DNA of 64,000 bases from positions 667,326-731,325 of the forward strand of contig NZ_JACHJQ010000003.1 of the NCBI RefSeq assembly GCF_014203735.1, in the 5' to 3' direction. The position numbers and the translations under genes were made by a program. The stretch comes from Actinophytocola algeriensis (GTDB taxonomy: Bacteria > Actinomycetota > Actinomycetes > Mycobacteriales > Pseudonocardiaceae). The notes under the pieces were generated by a model, which saw only the letters and a list, made by a program, of their open reading frames with translations, did no database searches and had not been told where the DNA came from. This document shows, piece by piece, positions 23,267-33,636 of this stretch. Position 1 is the stretch's first letter; each line of letters starts with the position of its first letter.

Positions 23267-24378
23267 GCCGGCCACGGTAGCCACGCCGACACGCGCCAGC
23301 CGCCGCCGGGTTCCGGTCCGGCGTCGACCCGGCCACCGGCCAGTGCCACGCGTTCGCGCAACCCCGCGAGTCCTTGTCCGCCACCGGGTTCGCCCGGCTC
23401 GCCCGCCGTGTTGACGATCTCGACGCGGAGCCCGTCCGCGTCCCGCACCGAGATGTCCACTGTGGAGCCCGCGGCGTGCTTGCGTGCGTTGGTCAGGCTT
23501 TCCTGCACGATCCGGTACACCGTGCGGCCGAGCGTGTCCGGCATCTCGGCCGTGATCTCGTTGCGCAGCACCACCGGCATGCCGGCGCGGGCGGACTCGG
23601 CGACCAGCGCGGGCACGTCCGCGAACGTCGGCTGCGGCAGCTCCTGCACGGGCGCGCGCAGCACCCCGATCACCTCACGCAGGTCCTGCAGCGCCTGGTG
23701 CGCGCTCTCGCGGATCACCCCCGCCGCCCGCGCGATGTCCGCCGCCGGTGCGTCCGGCCGGTACTCCAGCGCGCCCGCGTGCACGCTGAGCAGCGACAAC
23801 CGGTGCCCGAGCACGTCGTGCATCTCGCGGGCGATCGCCTCGCGGGCCTGCAGCTGCGCGCGGTCAGCCCGCAGCCGCGCCTCCGTCTCGGCGCGCGCGG
23901 CCCGTTCCCGCAGCGACAGCACCAGCTCGCGCCGGTGCCGCACGACCAGCCCCCACCCGACGACCGCGCACTGCACCGCGAACCCGAACCCGAGCGAGAA
24001 CGCGAGCGGCTCGTCCGGCGCGGGCCGCAGCAGCAGGAACACGCACGTCGAGGCCAGGCCCGCGGCGAACAGGACGGCGGTGACCCGCAGCGACCGGTGC
24101 ACGGCCACCGTGAACAGCGCGACCATGGCCGCGCCCCCCACCAGTTCCGACACGCACGCCACGGCCATCAGCGCGGCCGCCACGCCGACCGGCCACCGCC
24201 GACGCAGCCACAGCAGCCCGGCGCCGGCGACCCCGACCAGCTGGTCGAGCGCGAACAGCCACTCCTGCCGGGGCGCCGAGCCCGTCTCGACGCGCATCGC
24301 GACGACCAGGAGCCCGTACAACACGGCGAACATGAACAGCCCGATGTCCACAGACCAGTCGCGCAGGCTGCGTCTCAT
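23263..24378 (-). CDS. Membrane histidine kinase (HisKA_3 type), partner of the NarL regulator
   Basis: A 371-aa kinase. The first ~150 residues hold about five membrane segments (IGLFMFAVLYGLLVVAM, LVGVAGAGLLWL, VTAVLFAAGLASTCVFLLL). The dimerisation domain has the phospho-accepting His in AREMHDVLGHRLSLL. The ATP-binding domain shows RIVQESLTNARKHA (N-box) and GQGLAGLRERV (G-box). No large extracellular sensor is present, so it probably senses the membrane itself. The start was set at ATG 24378; the longer open frame upstream is the shadow of the opposite strand. Confidence 0.9.
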   Translation of the reverse strand: MRRSLRDWSVDIGLFMFAVLYGLLVVAMRVETGSAPRQEWLFALDQLVGVAGAGLLWLRRRWPVGVAAALMAVACVSELVGGAAMVALFTVAVHRSLRVTAVLFAAGLASTCVFLLLRPAPDEPLAFSLGFGFAVQCAVVGWGLVVRHRRELVLSLRERAARAETEARLRADRAQLQAREAIAREMHDVLGHRLSLLSVHAGALEYRPDAPAADIARAAGVIRESAHQALQDLREVIGVLRAPVQELPQPTFADVPALVAESARAGMPVVLRNEITAEMPDTLGRTVYRIVQESLTNARKHAAGSTVDISVRDADGLRVEIVNTAGEPGEPGGGQGLAGLRERVALAGGRVDAGPEPGGGWRVSAWLPWPA

Positions 24379-24476
24379 CGCCCGAACGTACCGAGCCCGC
24401 GCGTTCCGGACGCCGATCCCAGACCAAGGTCGGGAAAGGTCGGTACTTTGGTCGGCCGGTCCGACCGGCGCGTGAG

Positions 24477-26867
<2,391 letters not shown>

Positions 26868-26912
26868 CGTGTCTCCATGCTGCTGTTCGGGCGGGCTCGG
26901 TTCGGGATGGAC

Positions 26913-27323
26913 TCAGCGGGCTTCCGCGATGCGCAGCAGGTTGCCCGCGGGGTCGCGGAACGCGCAGTCGCGGACGCCCCAGGGCTGGGCGGTGGGCTCC
27001 TGGACGACCTCGGCGTCCCCGGCCGCCAGGCGCTCGAAGGTCGCGTCGAGGTCCTTGGTGGCGAGGTTGAGGCCGGCGAAGGTGCCCTTGGCCATCATCT
27101 CGGAGATGACCTTGCGCTCGTCGTCGGTGATGCCCGGGTCCGCGGCCGGGGGGTGCAGGACGATGGACGTGCCGGGCTGCCCGGGGGGACCGACGGTGAT
27201 CCAGTGCAGCCCGTCGTACTCGACCTCCTGGCGGACCTCGAAGCCGAGCGTGTCGCGGTAGAAGGCGAGCGAGGCCGCCGCGTCGTTGTGGGGGAGGTAG
27301 ACCTGCGCGATCGTGATGTCCAT
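26913..27323 (-). CDS. VOC-superfamily protein
   Basis: A 136-aa glyoxalase/bleomycin-resistance-fold protein. Its halves read IAQVYLPHNDAAASLAFYRDTLGFEVR, with GLNLATKDLDATFERL and VRDCAFRDPAGNLLRI at the end. ATG 27323 was chosen because homology starts at MDITIAQVYLP. It lies 10 bp after the AraC-type gene, an arrangement commonly seen for such regulator-VOC pairs, and just before the UvrA-like gene. Confidence 0.86.
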   Translation of the reverse strand: MDITIAQVYLPHNDAAASLAFYRDTLGFEVRQEVEYDGLHWITVGPPGQPGTSIVLHPPAADPGITDDERKVISEMMAKGTFAGLNLATKDLDATFERLAAGDAEVVQEPTAQPWGVRDCAFRDPAGNLLRIAEAR

Positions 27324-27333
27324 GGCGGTCACA

Positions 27334-27786
27334 CTAGGTACGCGCCGTGGGCCGCGCTTCTCGATTCCTGATCGGTCTGGTGACCTTCTTCTCCACGCAC
27401 GGCGCCATCCCCGGTTCCCCGGTCGCCGCCTGCTGGGTCCGGTAGGCGCTGGGCGGCATGCCCACCAGCTCGGCGAACCGGGTGCTGAAGGTGCCGAGCG
27501 ACGAGCAGCCGACCGCGAAGCACACCTCGGTGACACTCATGTCGCCGCGGCGCAGCAGTGCCATGGCCCGCTCGATGCGGCGCGTCATCAGGTACGAGTA
27601 CGGTGACTCTCCGTAGGCGACCCGGAACTCGCGGCTGAGGTGCCCGGCCGACATGTGCACAGCGCGCGCGAGCGCTTCCACGTTCAGCGGCTTCGCGTAC
27701 TCCCGGTCGATCCGGTCACGCACCCGGCGCAACAGCGCGAGGTCGCGCAGTCGCTGCTGGGCCGCGTCGGGTCTGCTGCCGGTCAC
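27334..27786 (-). CDS. AraC-family transcriptional regulator
   Basis: A 150-aa regulator consisting almost only of the AraC DNA-binding domain. It has two helix-turn-helices, NVEALARAVHMSAGHLSREFRVAYGESPYSYL and SVTEVCFAVGCSSLGTFSTRFAELVGMPPSAYR, followed by a basic tail. No sugar- or effector-binding domain is present. GTG 27786 is the first start that gives the normal length. It probably controls itself and the VOC gene downstream, and perhaps the UvrA-like gene. Confidence 0.88.
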   Translation of the reverse strand: MTGSRPDAAQQRLRDLALLRRVRDRIDREYAKPLNVEALARAVHMSAGHLSREFRVAYGESPYSYLMTRRIERAMALLRRGDMSVTEVCFAVGCSSLGTFSTRFAELVGMPPSAYRTQQAATGEPGMAPCVEKKVTRPIRNREARPTART

Positions 27787-27819
27787 GTGCGTGATGGTGC
27801 CACAAGAACCGGTTTCCGG

Positions 27820-27891
27820 TGACGCGTACGGGGATCGAACCCGTGTCTCCGGCGTGAGAAGCCGGTGTCCATGCCGCTGGACCAACGCGCC
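27820..27891 (-). tRNA. tRNA-Glu (anticodon CTC)
   Basis: 72 nt. A full cloverleaf folds: acceptor GGCGCGT/ACGCGTC (one G-U pair), D stem GTCC/GGAC, anticodon stem CCGGC/GCCGG with loop TTCTCAC, and T stem ACGGG/CCCGT. U8 and U33 are normal. CCA is not encoded. Confidence 0.88.
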
Positions 27892-27907
27892 GTCCACTTC
27901 CCCTGCG

Positions 27908-27979
27908 TCGGGTGCCCGCGAGTCGAACGCGGTGTCTCCTGAGCCCAGATCAGGTGGGTTGCCGTCTCCCTCGCACCCG
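27908..27979 (-). tRNA. Diverged tRNA-Pro (anticodon TGG)
   Basis: 72 nt. The acceptor stem CGGGTGC/GCACCCG with C1-G72 and A73 fits bacterial proline tRNAs, and the loop TCTGGGC gives anticodon TGG with G37. It is atypical in having C at position 33 and G at position 8 (both normally U) and only three D-stem pairs, so it may be poorly functional or decaying. Confidence 0.6.
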
Positions 27980-27989
27980 CTTGCCGTTA

Positions 27990-28177
27990 CTCCGCCACTC
28001 CCGCACCGCCGCCAGGTGCGCCGAACCCAGCCCCTGCCCGGTGCGCCGCGAACTCCTCCCCGCCCGCGTGCTCGTCGTGCTCGTCGTCGAACCACGCCAG
28101 CGGCCGCCCCGCCGTGTCCTTCGCGCCGCGTACGGGTGGAGCGGCCCGTCGACGTCGAGCAGCAGCAGACCGGTCAT
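27990..28177 (-). pseudogene. Decayed HAD-type hydrolase fragment
   Basis: The minus strand starts at ATG 28177 with MTGLLLLDVDGPLHPYAA, the Asp-containing motif I of a HAD hydrolase. About 20 codons later the similarity jumps to another frame (PLAWFDDEHDEHAG), which would be the C-terminal motif of the same family, and a final piece (GSAHLAAVREW) returns to the first frame. An intact member would be well over 150 residues, so a large internal deletion and at least two frame changes have occurred. It lies inside the tRNA array. Confidence 0.65.
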
Positions 28178-28205
28178 CACCTCCCTCCCTTCTCCCTGGC
28201 CAGAG

Positions 28206-28279
28206 CACCCTTGGCAGGACTTGAACCTGCGACCTCGCCGTTCGTAGCGGCGCGCTCTCTCCTGCTGAGCTACAAGGGT
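28206..28279 (-). tRNA. tRNA-Arg (anticodon ACG), array copy
   Basis: 74 nt with a complete cloverleaf: acceptor ACCCTTG/CAAGGGT, D stem GCTC/GAGC, anticodon stem CGCCG/CGGCG with loop CTACGAA, and T stem GCAGG/CCTGC. It decodes the same codons as the tRNA-Arg at 60031 but differs from it in every stem, so it is not a recent duplicate. Confidence 0.87.
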
Positions 28280-28284
28280 CCGCG

Positions 28285-28357
28285 TACCCCCAGCCGGACT
28301 CGAACCGGCGACCCGCGGCGTCGGAGGCCGCTGCTCTGTCCACTGAGCTACAGGGGT
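28285..28357 (-). tRNA. tRNA-Arg (anticodon CCG)
   Basis: 73 nt. Acceptor ACCCCTG pairs with TGGGGGT through two G-U pairs; D stem GCTC/GAGC, anticodon stem GCGGC/GCCGC with loop CTCCGAC, T stem GCCGG/CCGGC. It lies 5 nt from the preceding tRNA-Arg. Confidence 0.88.
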
Positions 28358-28380
28358 GTGTGAATTGGTGTTTTGAAAAG

Positions 28381-28442
28381 CCTCTGCGGGAGGGGTCGAA
28401 CCCTCTTGCGCCACGGGTTTGGAATCCGCGCCGCAGCCGCAG
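28381..28442 (-). pseudogene. tRNA remnant, possibly of tRNA-Trp (CCA)
   Basis: The 3' part looks like a tRNA (GAGGGTTCGACC T-arm with one mismatch, acceptor strand CGCAGAG) and a loop TTCCAAA could give anticodon CCA. However, the anticodon stem is mispaired, only 8 nt remain where the D-arm should be, and the 5' acceptor strand pairs at just five positions. It reads as a truncated tRNA gene. Confidence 0.4.
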
Positions 28443-28477
28443 TTCGCCGATTAGCGAAAATGGCATGGCAAACAAAA

Positions 28478-28511
28478 GAGCCGCCCGTTCCGGAATTCCG
28501 GTGGGCGGCTC
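28478..28511 (-). terminator. Rho-independent terminator with T-rich tail
   Basis: Arms GAGCCGCCC (28478-28486) and GGGCGGCTC (28503-28511), with a second palindrome CCGGAATTCCGG inside the loop. Read on the minus strand the hairpin is followed by TTTTGTTT, a classic tail. It lies 21 bp after the stop of the 34-codon gene and shields the tRNA array from it. Confidence 0.8.
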
Positions 28512-28532
28512 CCTGACGTGCCTACGGGTAGG

Positions 28533-28637
28533 TCACGGTGGGGAGCCAGGAAGCCATTCGCGCAGCTCAAGCGGTCGCTCGCACGGCAGTGCGCGGCGGC
28601 TGGCGATCCGCTGCGGTCGGCGCTCGGTGCGAGTCAT
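28533..28637 (-). CDS. 34-residue basic peptide in its own transcription unit
   Basis: A 34-codon frame from ATG 28637, reading MTRTERRPQRIASRRALPCE and then RPLELREWLPGSPP. It has nine Arg and one Cys. GGAGGAG sits 5 nt before the ATG, a promoter and palindrome lie immediately upstream, and a T-tailed terminator follows the stop. This full set of signals argues for a real gene despite its size. It resembles no family that I can name. It might be a regulatory or leader peptide, though nothing but tRNA remnants follows it. Confidence 0.5.
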   Translation of the reverse strand: MTRTERRPQRIASRRALPCERPLELREWLPGSPP

Positions 28638-28653
28638 GGCTGCTCCTCCATTC

Positions 28654-28694
28654 GGTGTTAACACCATCGTGGCCCATTGCCTCCGAATCGTCAA
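28654..28694 (-). promoter_or_regulatory. Promoter with operator-like palindrome over the transcription start
   Basis: On the minus strand, TTGACG (28694-28689) and CACGAT (28671-28666) are separated by 17 nt. The perfect 12-bp palindrome GGTGTTAACACC (28654-28665) follows directly, centred where transcription should begin. This layout suggests repression by a dimeric regulator. Confidence 0.55.
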
Positions 28695-28793
28695 CGATTT
28701 ATCGGGAAATGCCGGGACCACCTGATGATTGAGATGATTGACCCGTTCGTTACCCTGACTCACCGAGCGCACCGACCAACGGGACGGGTGATC

Positions 28794-29294
28794 ATGCCGC
28801 GGCTGGTTTTCGAGGAGCCGAAGGGCGGTCCGGCGAACACGGAGTCCGCCGAGGACCGCCGGGACGCGAAGCGGGACAACGTCGTCGTGGTGCTCAAGGC
28901 CGCGACGTTCGCGCTCGTCATCGCCCTGGTCGGGGCCGGCATCCTCCTCGCGACCGCGGGCGGTGAGCCGGAGCAGGAGGCCACGGCGCCCTCGGTGCCC
29001 GAGATCGAGGCGAGCAACACGCCGACGACGTCCACGACGACCCCGCTCGCCGAGATCGTGGCCCCCGAGGTCCGCAGTCAGACCGCGGTGATCACCGCCA
29101 CCGCCCCGCCGACGACCACCCAGCCGACGCCGCCGCCCGGCACCACGCGCCCGCCCGGCCGAGGTGACCGGTTCGCTGTCGTCGGCCAGCGCTGTGACAC
29201 GCCAGGGACATACTCGTTCACGGAGCGTTACCAGCCGGTGGTCTGTGTCGAACGTCGCGACGACAAGCCCGTCTGGCGCCTGGTCTTCGAATAG
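28794..29294 (+). CDS. Membrane-anchored protein with Thr/Pro-rich linker
   Basis: A 166-aa protein with a cytoplasmic charged N-terminus (~40 aa), one transmembrane helix (VVVLKAATFALVIALVGAGI), a long Thr/Pro/Ala-rich linker (TTSTTTPLAE, ATAPPTTTQPTPPPGTT) and a small C-terminal domain with two cysteines (RCDTPGTYSF, QPVVCVERR) that could form a disulphide outside the cell. The family is not recognised. A possible promoter is TTGAGA (28729-28734) with TACCCT (28751-28756), 16 nt apart. GTG 28788 is an alternative start. Confidence 0.75.
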   Translation: MPRLVFEEPKGGPANTESAEDRRDAKRDNVVVVLKAATFALVIALVGAGILLATAGGEPEQEATAPSVPEIEASNTPTTSTTTPLAEIVAPEVRSQTAVITATAPPTTTQPTPPPGTTRPPGRGDRFAVVGQRCDTPGTYSFTERYQPVVCVERRDDKPVWRLVFE

Positions 29295-29464
29295 GTTCAG
29301 ACCAATCCGGTGCGTAGCCGACCGGGCGCGAACGGCCACTGTTTTCGTCCGCGTTGGTCCGTTCGGCCTAATTGATCTGTACGAAACGCACAATTGAGAG
29401 CGCTTACGTTGCTGGTTTTCCCGTTACAGGTTCGTCGGCAGTAAAAAGTCACAGAATCCCCTAT

Positions 29465-29493
29465 TTGACTCGTTGACGCTGGGTGTTTACCGT
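29465..29493 (+). promoter_or_regulatory. Promoter of the first conservon
   Basis: TTGACT (29465-29470), a 17-nt spacer, and TACCGT (29488-29493), about 80 bp before the cvnA start. This is the best sigma-70-like promoter in the 277-bp gap (29295-29571), which otherwise shows nothing recognisable. Confidence 0.6.
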
Positions 29494-29571
29494 TCCCCGC
29501 GGGGTCCGGGGGTGCGTGTTGCGGCGCCCGTTCGAGAACTTTGGGGAACGCCGGAAGGAAAGCGGACCGCG

Positions 29572-32304
29572 GTGAAGATGACGTCCATCCGGCGGAGCCG
29601 GGCCCTGTCCATCCGGGCGCGCGTGCTGACGTTGGCGCTGGTGCCGTGCATCGTATTCCTGCTCGCCGGTGTCGCGGGCGCGGGTTATTTGATCTTCGAT
29701 GCGGTACAGACCAGGAATTACTTCCAGCTCGCGAGTGAGGCACAACAGCGGTCTCTCCCATTGATCGCCTCACTCCAGGAAGAACGCCGCCTCACCCTGC
29801 GTCGCCTCGCGAGTTTCGGCACGTTCCAGTCGGATCTGATCAAACAGCGCAACCGCACCGACTCGCTCGCGGGTCAGGCCACCGCGAGCCTCGGCGAGCT
29901 GTCGGAGGTCGCGCCGGACTCGGTGACCCGCGCGGTCCGCGAGTTCGGCGAGCTGATGGGCGAGCTGCCCGCGATGCGTGCGCGCGTCGACGGCGGCCAG
30001 GTGTCGATCTCCGAGTCGTTCTCCCTCTACAACGACATCATCGACAGGTTCGTCGACGGCACGAAGGGCCTCGCGCAGTTCGCGCCCGACGCCGAGATCG
30101 CCTACCTGCAGCTGGTCGTCGCGCCGCTGCTCACCAGCGCCGACCTCATGCAGCGCTCGGACGCCCTCGCCGCGGCGAACCTGGTCGGCGGTGGTCTGAA
30201 CAACACCGACTTCTCCGTCTACCAGGGCCAGGTCAGCTCCTACCACCTGCAGCTCGAGTCGACCATCCCGCTCGCCGAGCCGGAGGTGCAGGCCCAGTAC
30301 CGCAAGCTCACCGGTTCAGCGGAGTGGCTGCGGTTGATGTCGGTCGAGGAGGTGCTGCTCCGCGGCGACATCAACCTCCCGATCAGTGAGGACATGTGGC
30401 GGGCCGCGGCCGGCGACGTCGGCCAGCGGCTGATGACGATGCTGCAGACGCAGAGCCGCCACACCAACGACCTCGCGCTGTCGAAGGTCAACACCACGCT
30501 CGCCCAGTCGATCGTCGCCGGTGTGCTGGTGCTCGCGCTCGTGGCGCTGGTGTTCTTCTTCGCGCTGCGGCTGTCGCGGCGGCTCATCGAGCGGCTCGTC
30601 CGCCTGCGGTCGGAGACCCTGGACCTCGCCGAGAAGGGCCTGCCGGAGCTGGTCGAGAAGGTCCGGGCGGGCAACGACGTGAGCGTCGACGACGAGGTCC
30701 GGCTGCGGGACTACGGCGCGGACGAGATCGGCGAGGTCGCGGACGCGTTCAACAAGGCGCAGCAGACCGCCGTCGCCGCCGCCGTGCAGGAGGCGAAGAC
30801 CCGCGAGGGCACCAACAAGGTGTTCCTCAACATCGCGCACCGCAGCCAGGTCATCGTGCACCGCCAGCTGAAGACGCTGGACGAGGCCGAGCGCAAGCAG
30901 GAGGACCCCGAGCAGCTGGAGCTGCTGTTCCAGCTCGACCACCTGACCACCCGCCAGCGCCGCAACGCCGAGAACCTGATCATCCTCGGCGGCGGGCAGC
31001 CGGGCCGCCGCTGGCGCAACCCGGTCAGCCTCGCCGAGATCGTGCGTGGCGCGGCCGCCGAGACCGAGGACTTCGCGCGGGTCAAGACGGCCAAGCTGCC
31101 GTCGCTCTCGGTGATCGGCCCGGTCGTCGGCGACCTCGTCCACCTGCTCGCGGAGCTGATCGACAACGCCACCACGTTCTCCCCGCCCGCAGCGCGGGTG
31201 GACGTGCGCGGCAACGTCGTCGGCCGCGGTGTGGTCCTCGAGATCGAGGACCAGGGACTCGGTATCGAACCGGCTCGCGCCGACGATCTCAACGACATGC
31301 TCACCAACCCGCCCGACTTCGGGATCATGGCGCTCTCCAGCGAGCCGCGCCTCGGGTTGTTCGTCGTCGCGCGCCTCGCGGCGCGCCACGGCATCTCGGT
31401 CACGCTGCGTGAGTCGGCGTACGGCGGCACCAGGGCCATCGTGCTGGTCCGCAACGAGCTGCTCGGCCCGGACTCGGCCGTCCCGCAGGACAAGGCCGAC
31501 GAGCAGGACCAGAAGGCGGACCGGCCGATCGACCCGAAGACCGAGACGCTGCGCCCGGTCGAGCTGCCGGTCGCGAACGGCGACTCGCCGGCTCCGGGCT
31601 CGACCGTGCGCCTGACCATCCCGGGCGCGGTCAGCCTGCCGGACCTGCCGAACCTGCCGCCGCTGCCGATGGTGGAGCCGCGGCCGGGGGAGGACCTGTT
31701 CCGCCCGCAGAAGCCGGTCGGCGCCGAGCACGAGCCGACCCAGCCACAGCGCCAGCAGCGCGCGCCGCGGCACCTCGAACCCGAGACCAGCGAGCCGCTG
31801 CCCAAGCGGGACGCCGGCGACCGGCCGCCACTGCCGAAGCGCGGGGCCCGCGCCGACCACGAGCCGAGCCAGGCGTTGCAGCGCGAACCGCGCCACGCCG
31901 AACGGAACGGCGAGCCGCGGCCAGAACCGCCGAAGCCCGTCGAGCTGCGCAAGGTCGCGCCGGAGATCAACCAGCCGGCCCCCACGGACGGCGACACCCG
32001 CGCCCAGGCCAACCCGCAACCACAGACCGCGGGCATGGCACCGGGCAGACCGCCGCTGCCGCAGCGCCGCCGCCAGCAGAACCTGGCCCCGCAGCTGCGT
32101 GAAGACACGCCGCCTGCCTGGCCTGCGCAGCAGGAGCCCGAGGCGGAGCACAATCGGGAGGAGACCCCGGACCAGGCACGCAGCAGGTTGTCCGCTTTCC
32201 AGGCGGGGACCCGGCGCGGCCGGGACGAGCCGGTGCCCGGGGAGATGTTGAACGGGAACGACAGTGTGGGGAGCACGCGAAATGGCCAACACCGCAGTGA
32301 ATGA
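29572..32304 (+). CDS. CvnA-type sensor histidine kinase with extracellular NIT-like domain (conservon 1)
   Basis: A 910-aa membrane kinase heading a conservon. A first helix (LTLALVPCIVFLLAGVAGAG) is followed by a ~280-aa extracellular all-helical region of the nitrate/nitrite-sensing (NIT) type, a second helix (SIVAGVLVLALVALVFFFAL) and a HAMP-like linker. The kinase core shows LLFQLDHLTTRQRRNAENL, LIDNATTFSPP (N-box) and EDQGLGIE/GLFVVARLAARHG (G boxes). About 300 C-terminal residues are Pro/Gln/Arg-rich and disordered. GTG 29572 is chosen because GGAAGGAAAG fits its spacing; ATG 29578 is close. It overlaps cvnB by 23 nt. Confidence 0.9.
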   Translation: MKMTSIRRSRALSIRARVLTLALVPCIVFLLAGVAGAGYLIFDAVQTRNYFQLASEAQQRSLPLIASLQEERRLTLRRLASFGTFQSDLIKQRNRTDSLAGQATASLGELSEVAPDSVTRAVREFGELMGELPAMRARVDGGQVSISESFSLYNDIIDRFVDGTKGLAQFAPDAEIAYLQLVVAPLLTSADLMQRSDALAAANLVGGGLNNTDFSVYQGQVSSYHLQLESTIPLAEPEVQAQYRKLTGSAEWLRLMSVEEVLLRGDINLPISEDMWRAAAGDVGQRLMTMLQTQSRHTNDLALSKVNTTLAQSIVAGVLVLALVALVFFFALRLSRRLIERLVRLRSETLDLAEKGLPELVEKVRAGNDVSVDDEVRLRDYGADEIGEVADAFNKAQQTAVAAAVQEAKTREGTNKVFLNIAHRSQVIVHRQLKTLDEAERKQEDPEQLELLFQLDHLTTRQRRNAENLIILGGGQPGRRWRNPVSLAEIVRGAAAETEDFARVKTAKLPSLSVIGPVVGDLVHLLAELIDNATTFSPPAARVDVRGNVVGRGVVLEIEDQGLGIEPARADDLNDMLTNPPDFGIMALSSEPRLGLFVVARLAARHGISVTLRESAYGGTRAIVLVRNELLGPDSAVPQDKADEQDQKADRPIDPKTETLRPVELPVANGDSPAPGSTVRLTIPGAVSLPDLPNLPPLPMVEPRPGEDLFRPQKPVGAEHEPTQPQRQQRAPRHLEPETSEPLPKRDAGDRPPLPKRGARADHEPSQALQREPRHAERNGEPRPEPPKPVELRKVAPEINQPAPTDGDTRAQANPQPQTAGMAPGRPPLPQRRRQQNLAPQLREDTPPAWPAQQEPEAEHNREETPDQARSRLSAFQAGTRRGRDEPVPGEMLNGNDSVGSTRNGQHRSE

Positions 32305-32695
32305 GCTCGACTGGTTGCTCGATGAACTGGTCAAGCGGGTGGCGGGCGTGGATCGTGCCGTCGTGCTCTCGGCGGACGGCCTGCTGATCGGCCGGTCCGC
32401 CAACCTGTCGACCGGTGACGCGGAGCACCTGTCCGCGGTCGCGTCGGCGTTCCAGAGCCTCGCGCGTGGCACCGGCAGGCACTTCGGTGGCGGTCAGGTG
32501 CGGCAGACGCTGGTCGAGATGGACCACGCGTTCCTGTTCGTCACCGCGGCAGGCCACGGCGCCTGCCTCGCGCTGCTCGCGGCCGAGAACGCGGACGTGG
32601 GCATGATCGCCTACGAGATGAACATGATGGTCAAGCGCGTCGGCGCGGTGCTCACCGCGAAGCCGCGGGAGTTCTTGGAGCGACCGGTGCCATGA
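32282..32695 (+). CDS. CvnB, roadblock/LC7-domain protein (conservon 1)
   Basis: A 137-aa roadblock/LC7 protein with LDWLLDELVKRVAGVDRAVVLSADGLL and YEMNMMVKRVGAVL. In conservons these small proteins act at the membrane as regulators of the partner GTPase. It overlaps the kinase gene by 23 nt and cvnC by ATGA, so the four genes are one tightly coupled operon. Confidence 0.92.
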   Translation: MANTAVNELDWLLDELVKRVAGVDRAVVLSADGLLIGRSANLSTGDAEHLSAVASAFQSLARGTGRHFGGGQVRQTLVEMDHAFLFVTAAGHGACLALLAAENADVGMIAYEMNMMVKRVGAVLTAKPREFLERPVP

Positions 32696-33063
32696 CAGCA
32701 ACCGACGAGGAGTGGTTCGACGAGGCCGCCGGGCCGCTGGTCCGGCCGTACGCGATGACCGGCGGGCGCACCCGCTCGGACACGCTCGGTCTCGACCTGA
32801 TCACGCTCGTCGTCGCGATGCAGTCCGTCACCGACGTCGATGTCGAGCCGGAGTACGCGGGCATCCTTTCCGCCTGCCAGCACCCGACCTCGGTGGTCGA
32901 GGTGGCGGCGAAGGTGGACCTGCCACTGCAGGTGGTGAAGGTCCTCCTGTCCGACCTGATCAGCCAGCGCCTCATCATCTTCCGCTCGCCCGCCGCCCCG
33001 GGGGCCGAGCCACCAAGCCAACACGTTCTCCAGGCGGTCCTCGATGGCATACGCAAACTCTGA
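32692..33063 (+). CDS. CvnC, DUF742 protein (conservon 1)
   Basis: A 123-aa DUF742 protein. It shows the start GPLVRPYAMTGGRTRS, the middle ILSACQHPTSVVEVAAKVDLPLQVVKVLLSDLI, which looks like a winged-helix fold, and the end HVLQAVLDGIRKL. DUF742 proteins are the third member of conservons and are thought to link the roadblock protein and the GTPase. It overlaps cvnD by 20 nt. Confidence 0.92.
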   Translation: MTATDEEWFDEAAGPLVRPYAMTGGRTRSDTLGLDLITLVVAMQSVTDVDVEPEYAGILSACQHPTSVVEVAAKVDLPLQVVKVLLSDLISQRLIIFRSPAAPGAEPPSQHVLQAVLDGIRKL

Positions 33064-33631
33064 CGACCGGTCGGCGAGAGCCACCAAGATCGTGATCGCC
33101 GGCGGCTTCGGCGTCGGCAAGACGACGATGGTCGGCTCGGTCAGCGAGATCGCCCCGCTCCGCACCGAGGAACTGATCACCGAGGCGTCCGAGGGTGTCG
33201 ACGACCTGTCCGGGGTGGAACAGAAGCGCACGACGACGGTCGCACTGGACTTCGGCCGCATCACCATCAGCCCCGAGCTGATCCTTTACCTGTTCGGCAC
33301 CCCCGGGCAGGACCGCTTCTGGTTCATGTGGGACGAACTGGCGAGAGGCGCGATCGGCGCGGTCGTGCTGGCCGACACGCGCAGGCTGGACAGCTGCTTC
33401 GCGGCCGTGGACTTCTTCGAACGCCGCAACCTGCCGTTCGTGGTGGGCGTGAACTGCTTCGACAACTCCTACCGCTACGGCACGGAAGAGGTCCGCGGCG
33501 CCCTGGACCTGGACGACCACGTGCCGGTCCTGCTGTGCGACGCCCGCGAACGCGAGTCCACGAAGCAGGTGCTGATCGCGCTGCTGCAGCACGCGATGGC
33601 GGAAGCCCGCCTGGCAGGCACCGCCAGCTGA
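33044..33631 (+). CDS. CvnD, small GTPase (conservon 1)
   Basis: A 195-aa Ras-like GTPase with the P-loop GGFGVGKTT (residues ~19-27), the switch-II motif FGTPGQDRFWFMWD and a degenerate base-recognition loop VGVNCFDN in place of NKxD. MglA-like GTPases of this kind close each conservon and are thought to form a membrane-bound complex with CvnA-C resembling a G-protein-coupled receptor. The second copy (45134) is a clear paralogue. Confidence 0.93.
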   Translation: MAYANSDDRSARATKIVIAGGFGVGKTTMVGSVSEIAPLRTEELITEASEGVDDLSGVEQKRTTTVALDFGRITISPELILYLFGTPGQDRFWFMWDELARGAIGAVVLADTRRLDSCFAAVDFFERRNLPFVVGVNCFDNSYRYGTEEVRGALDLDDHVPVLLCDARERESTKQVLIALLQHAMAEARLAGTAS

Positions 33632-33636
33632 CGGCT

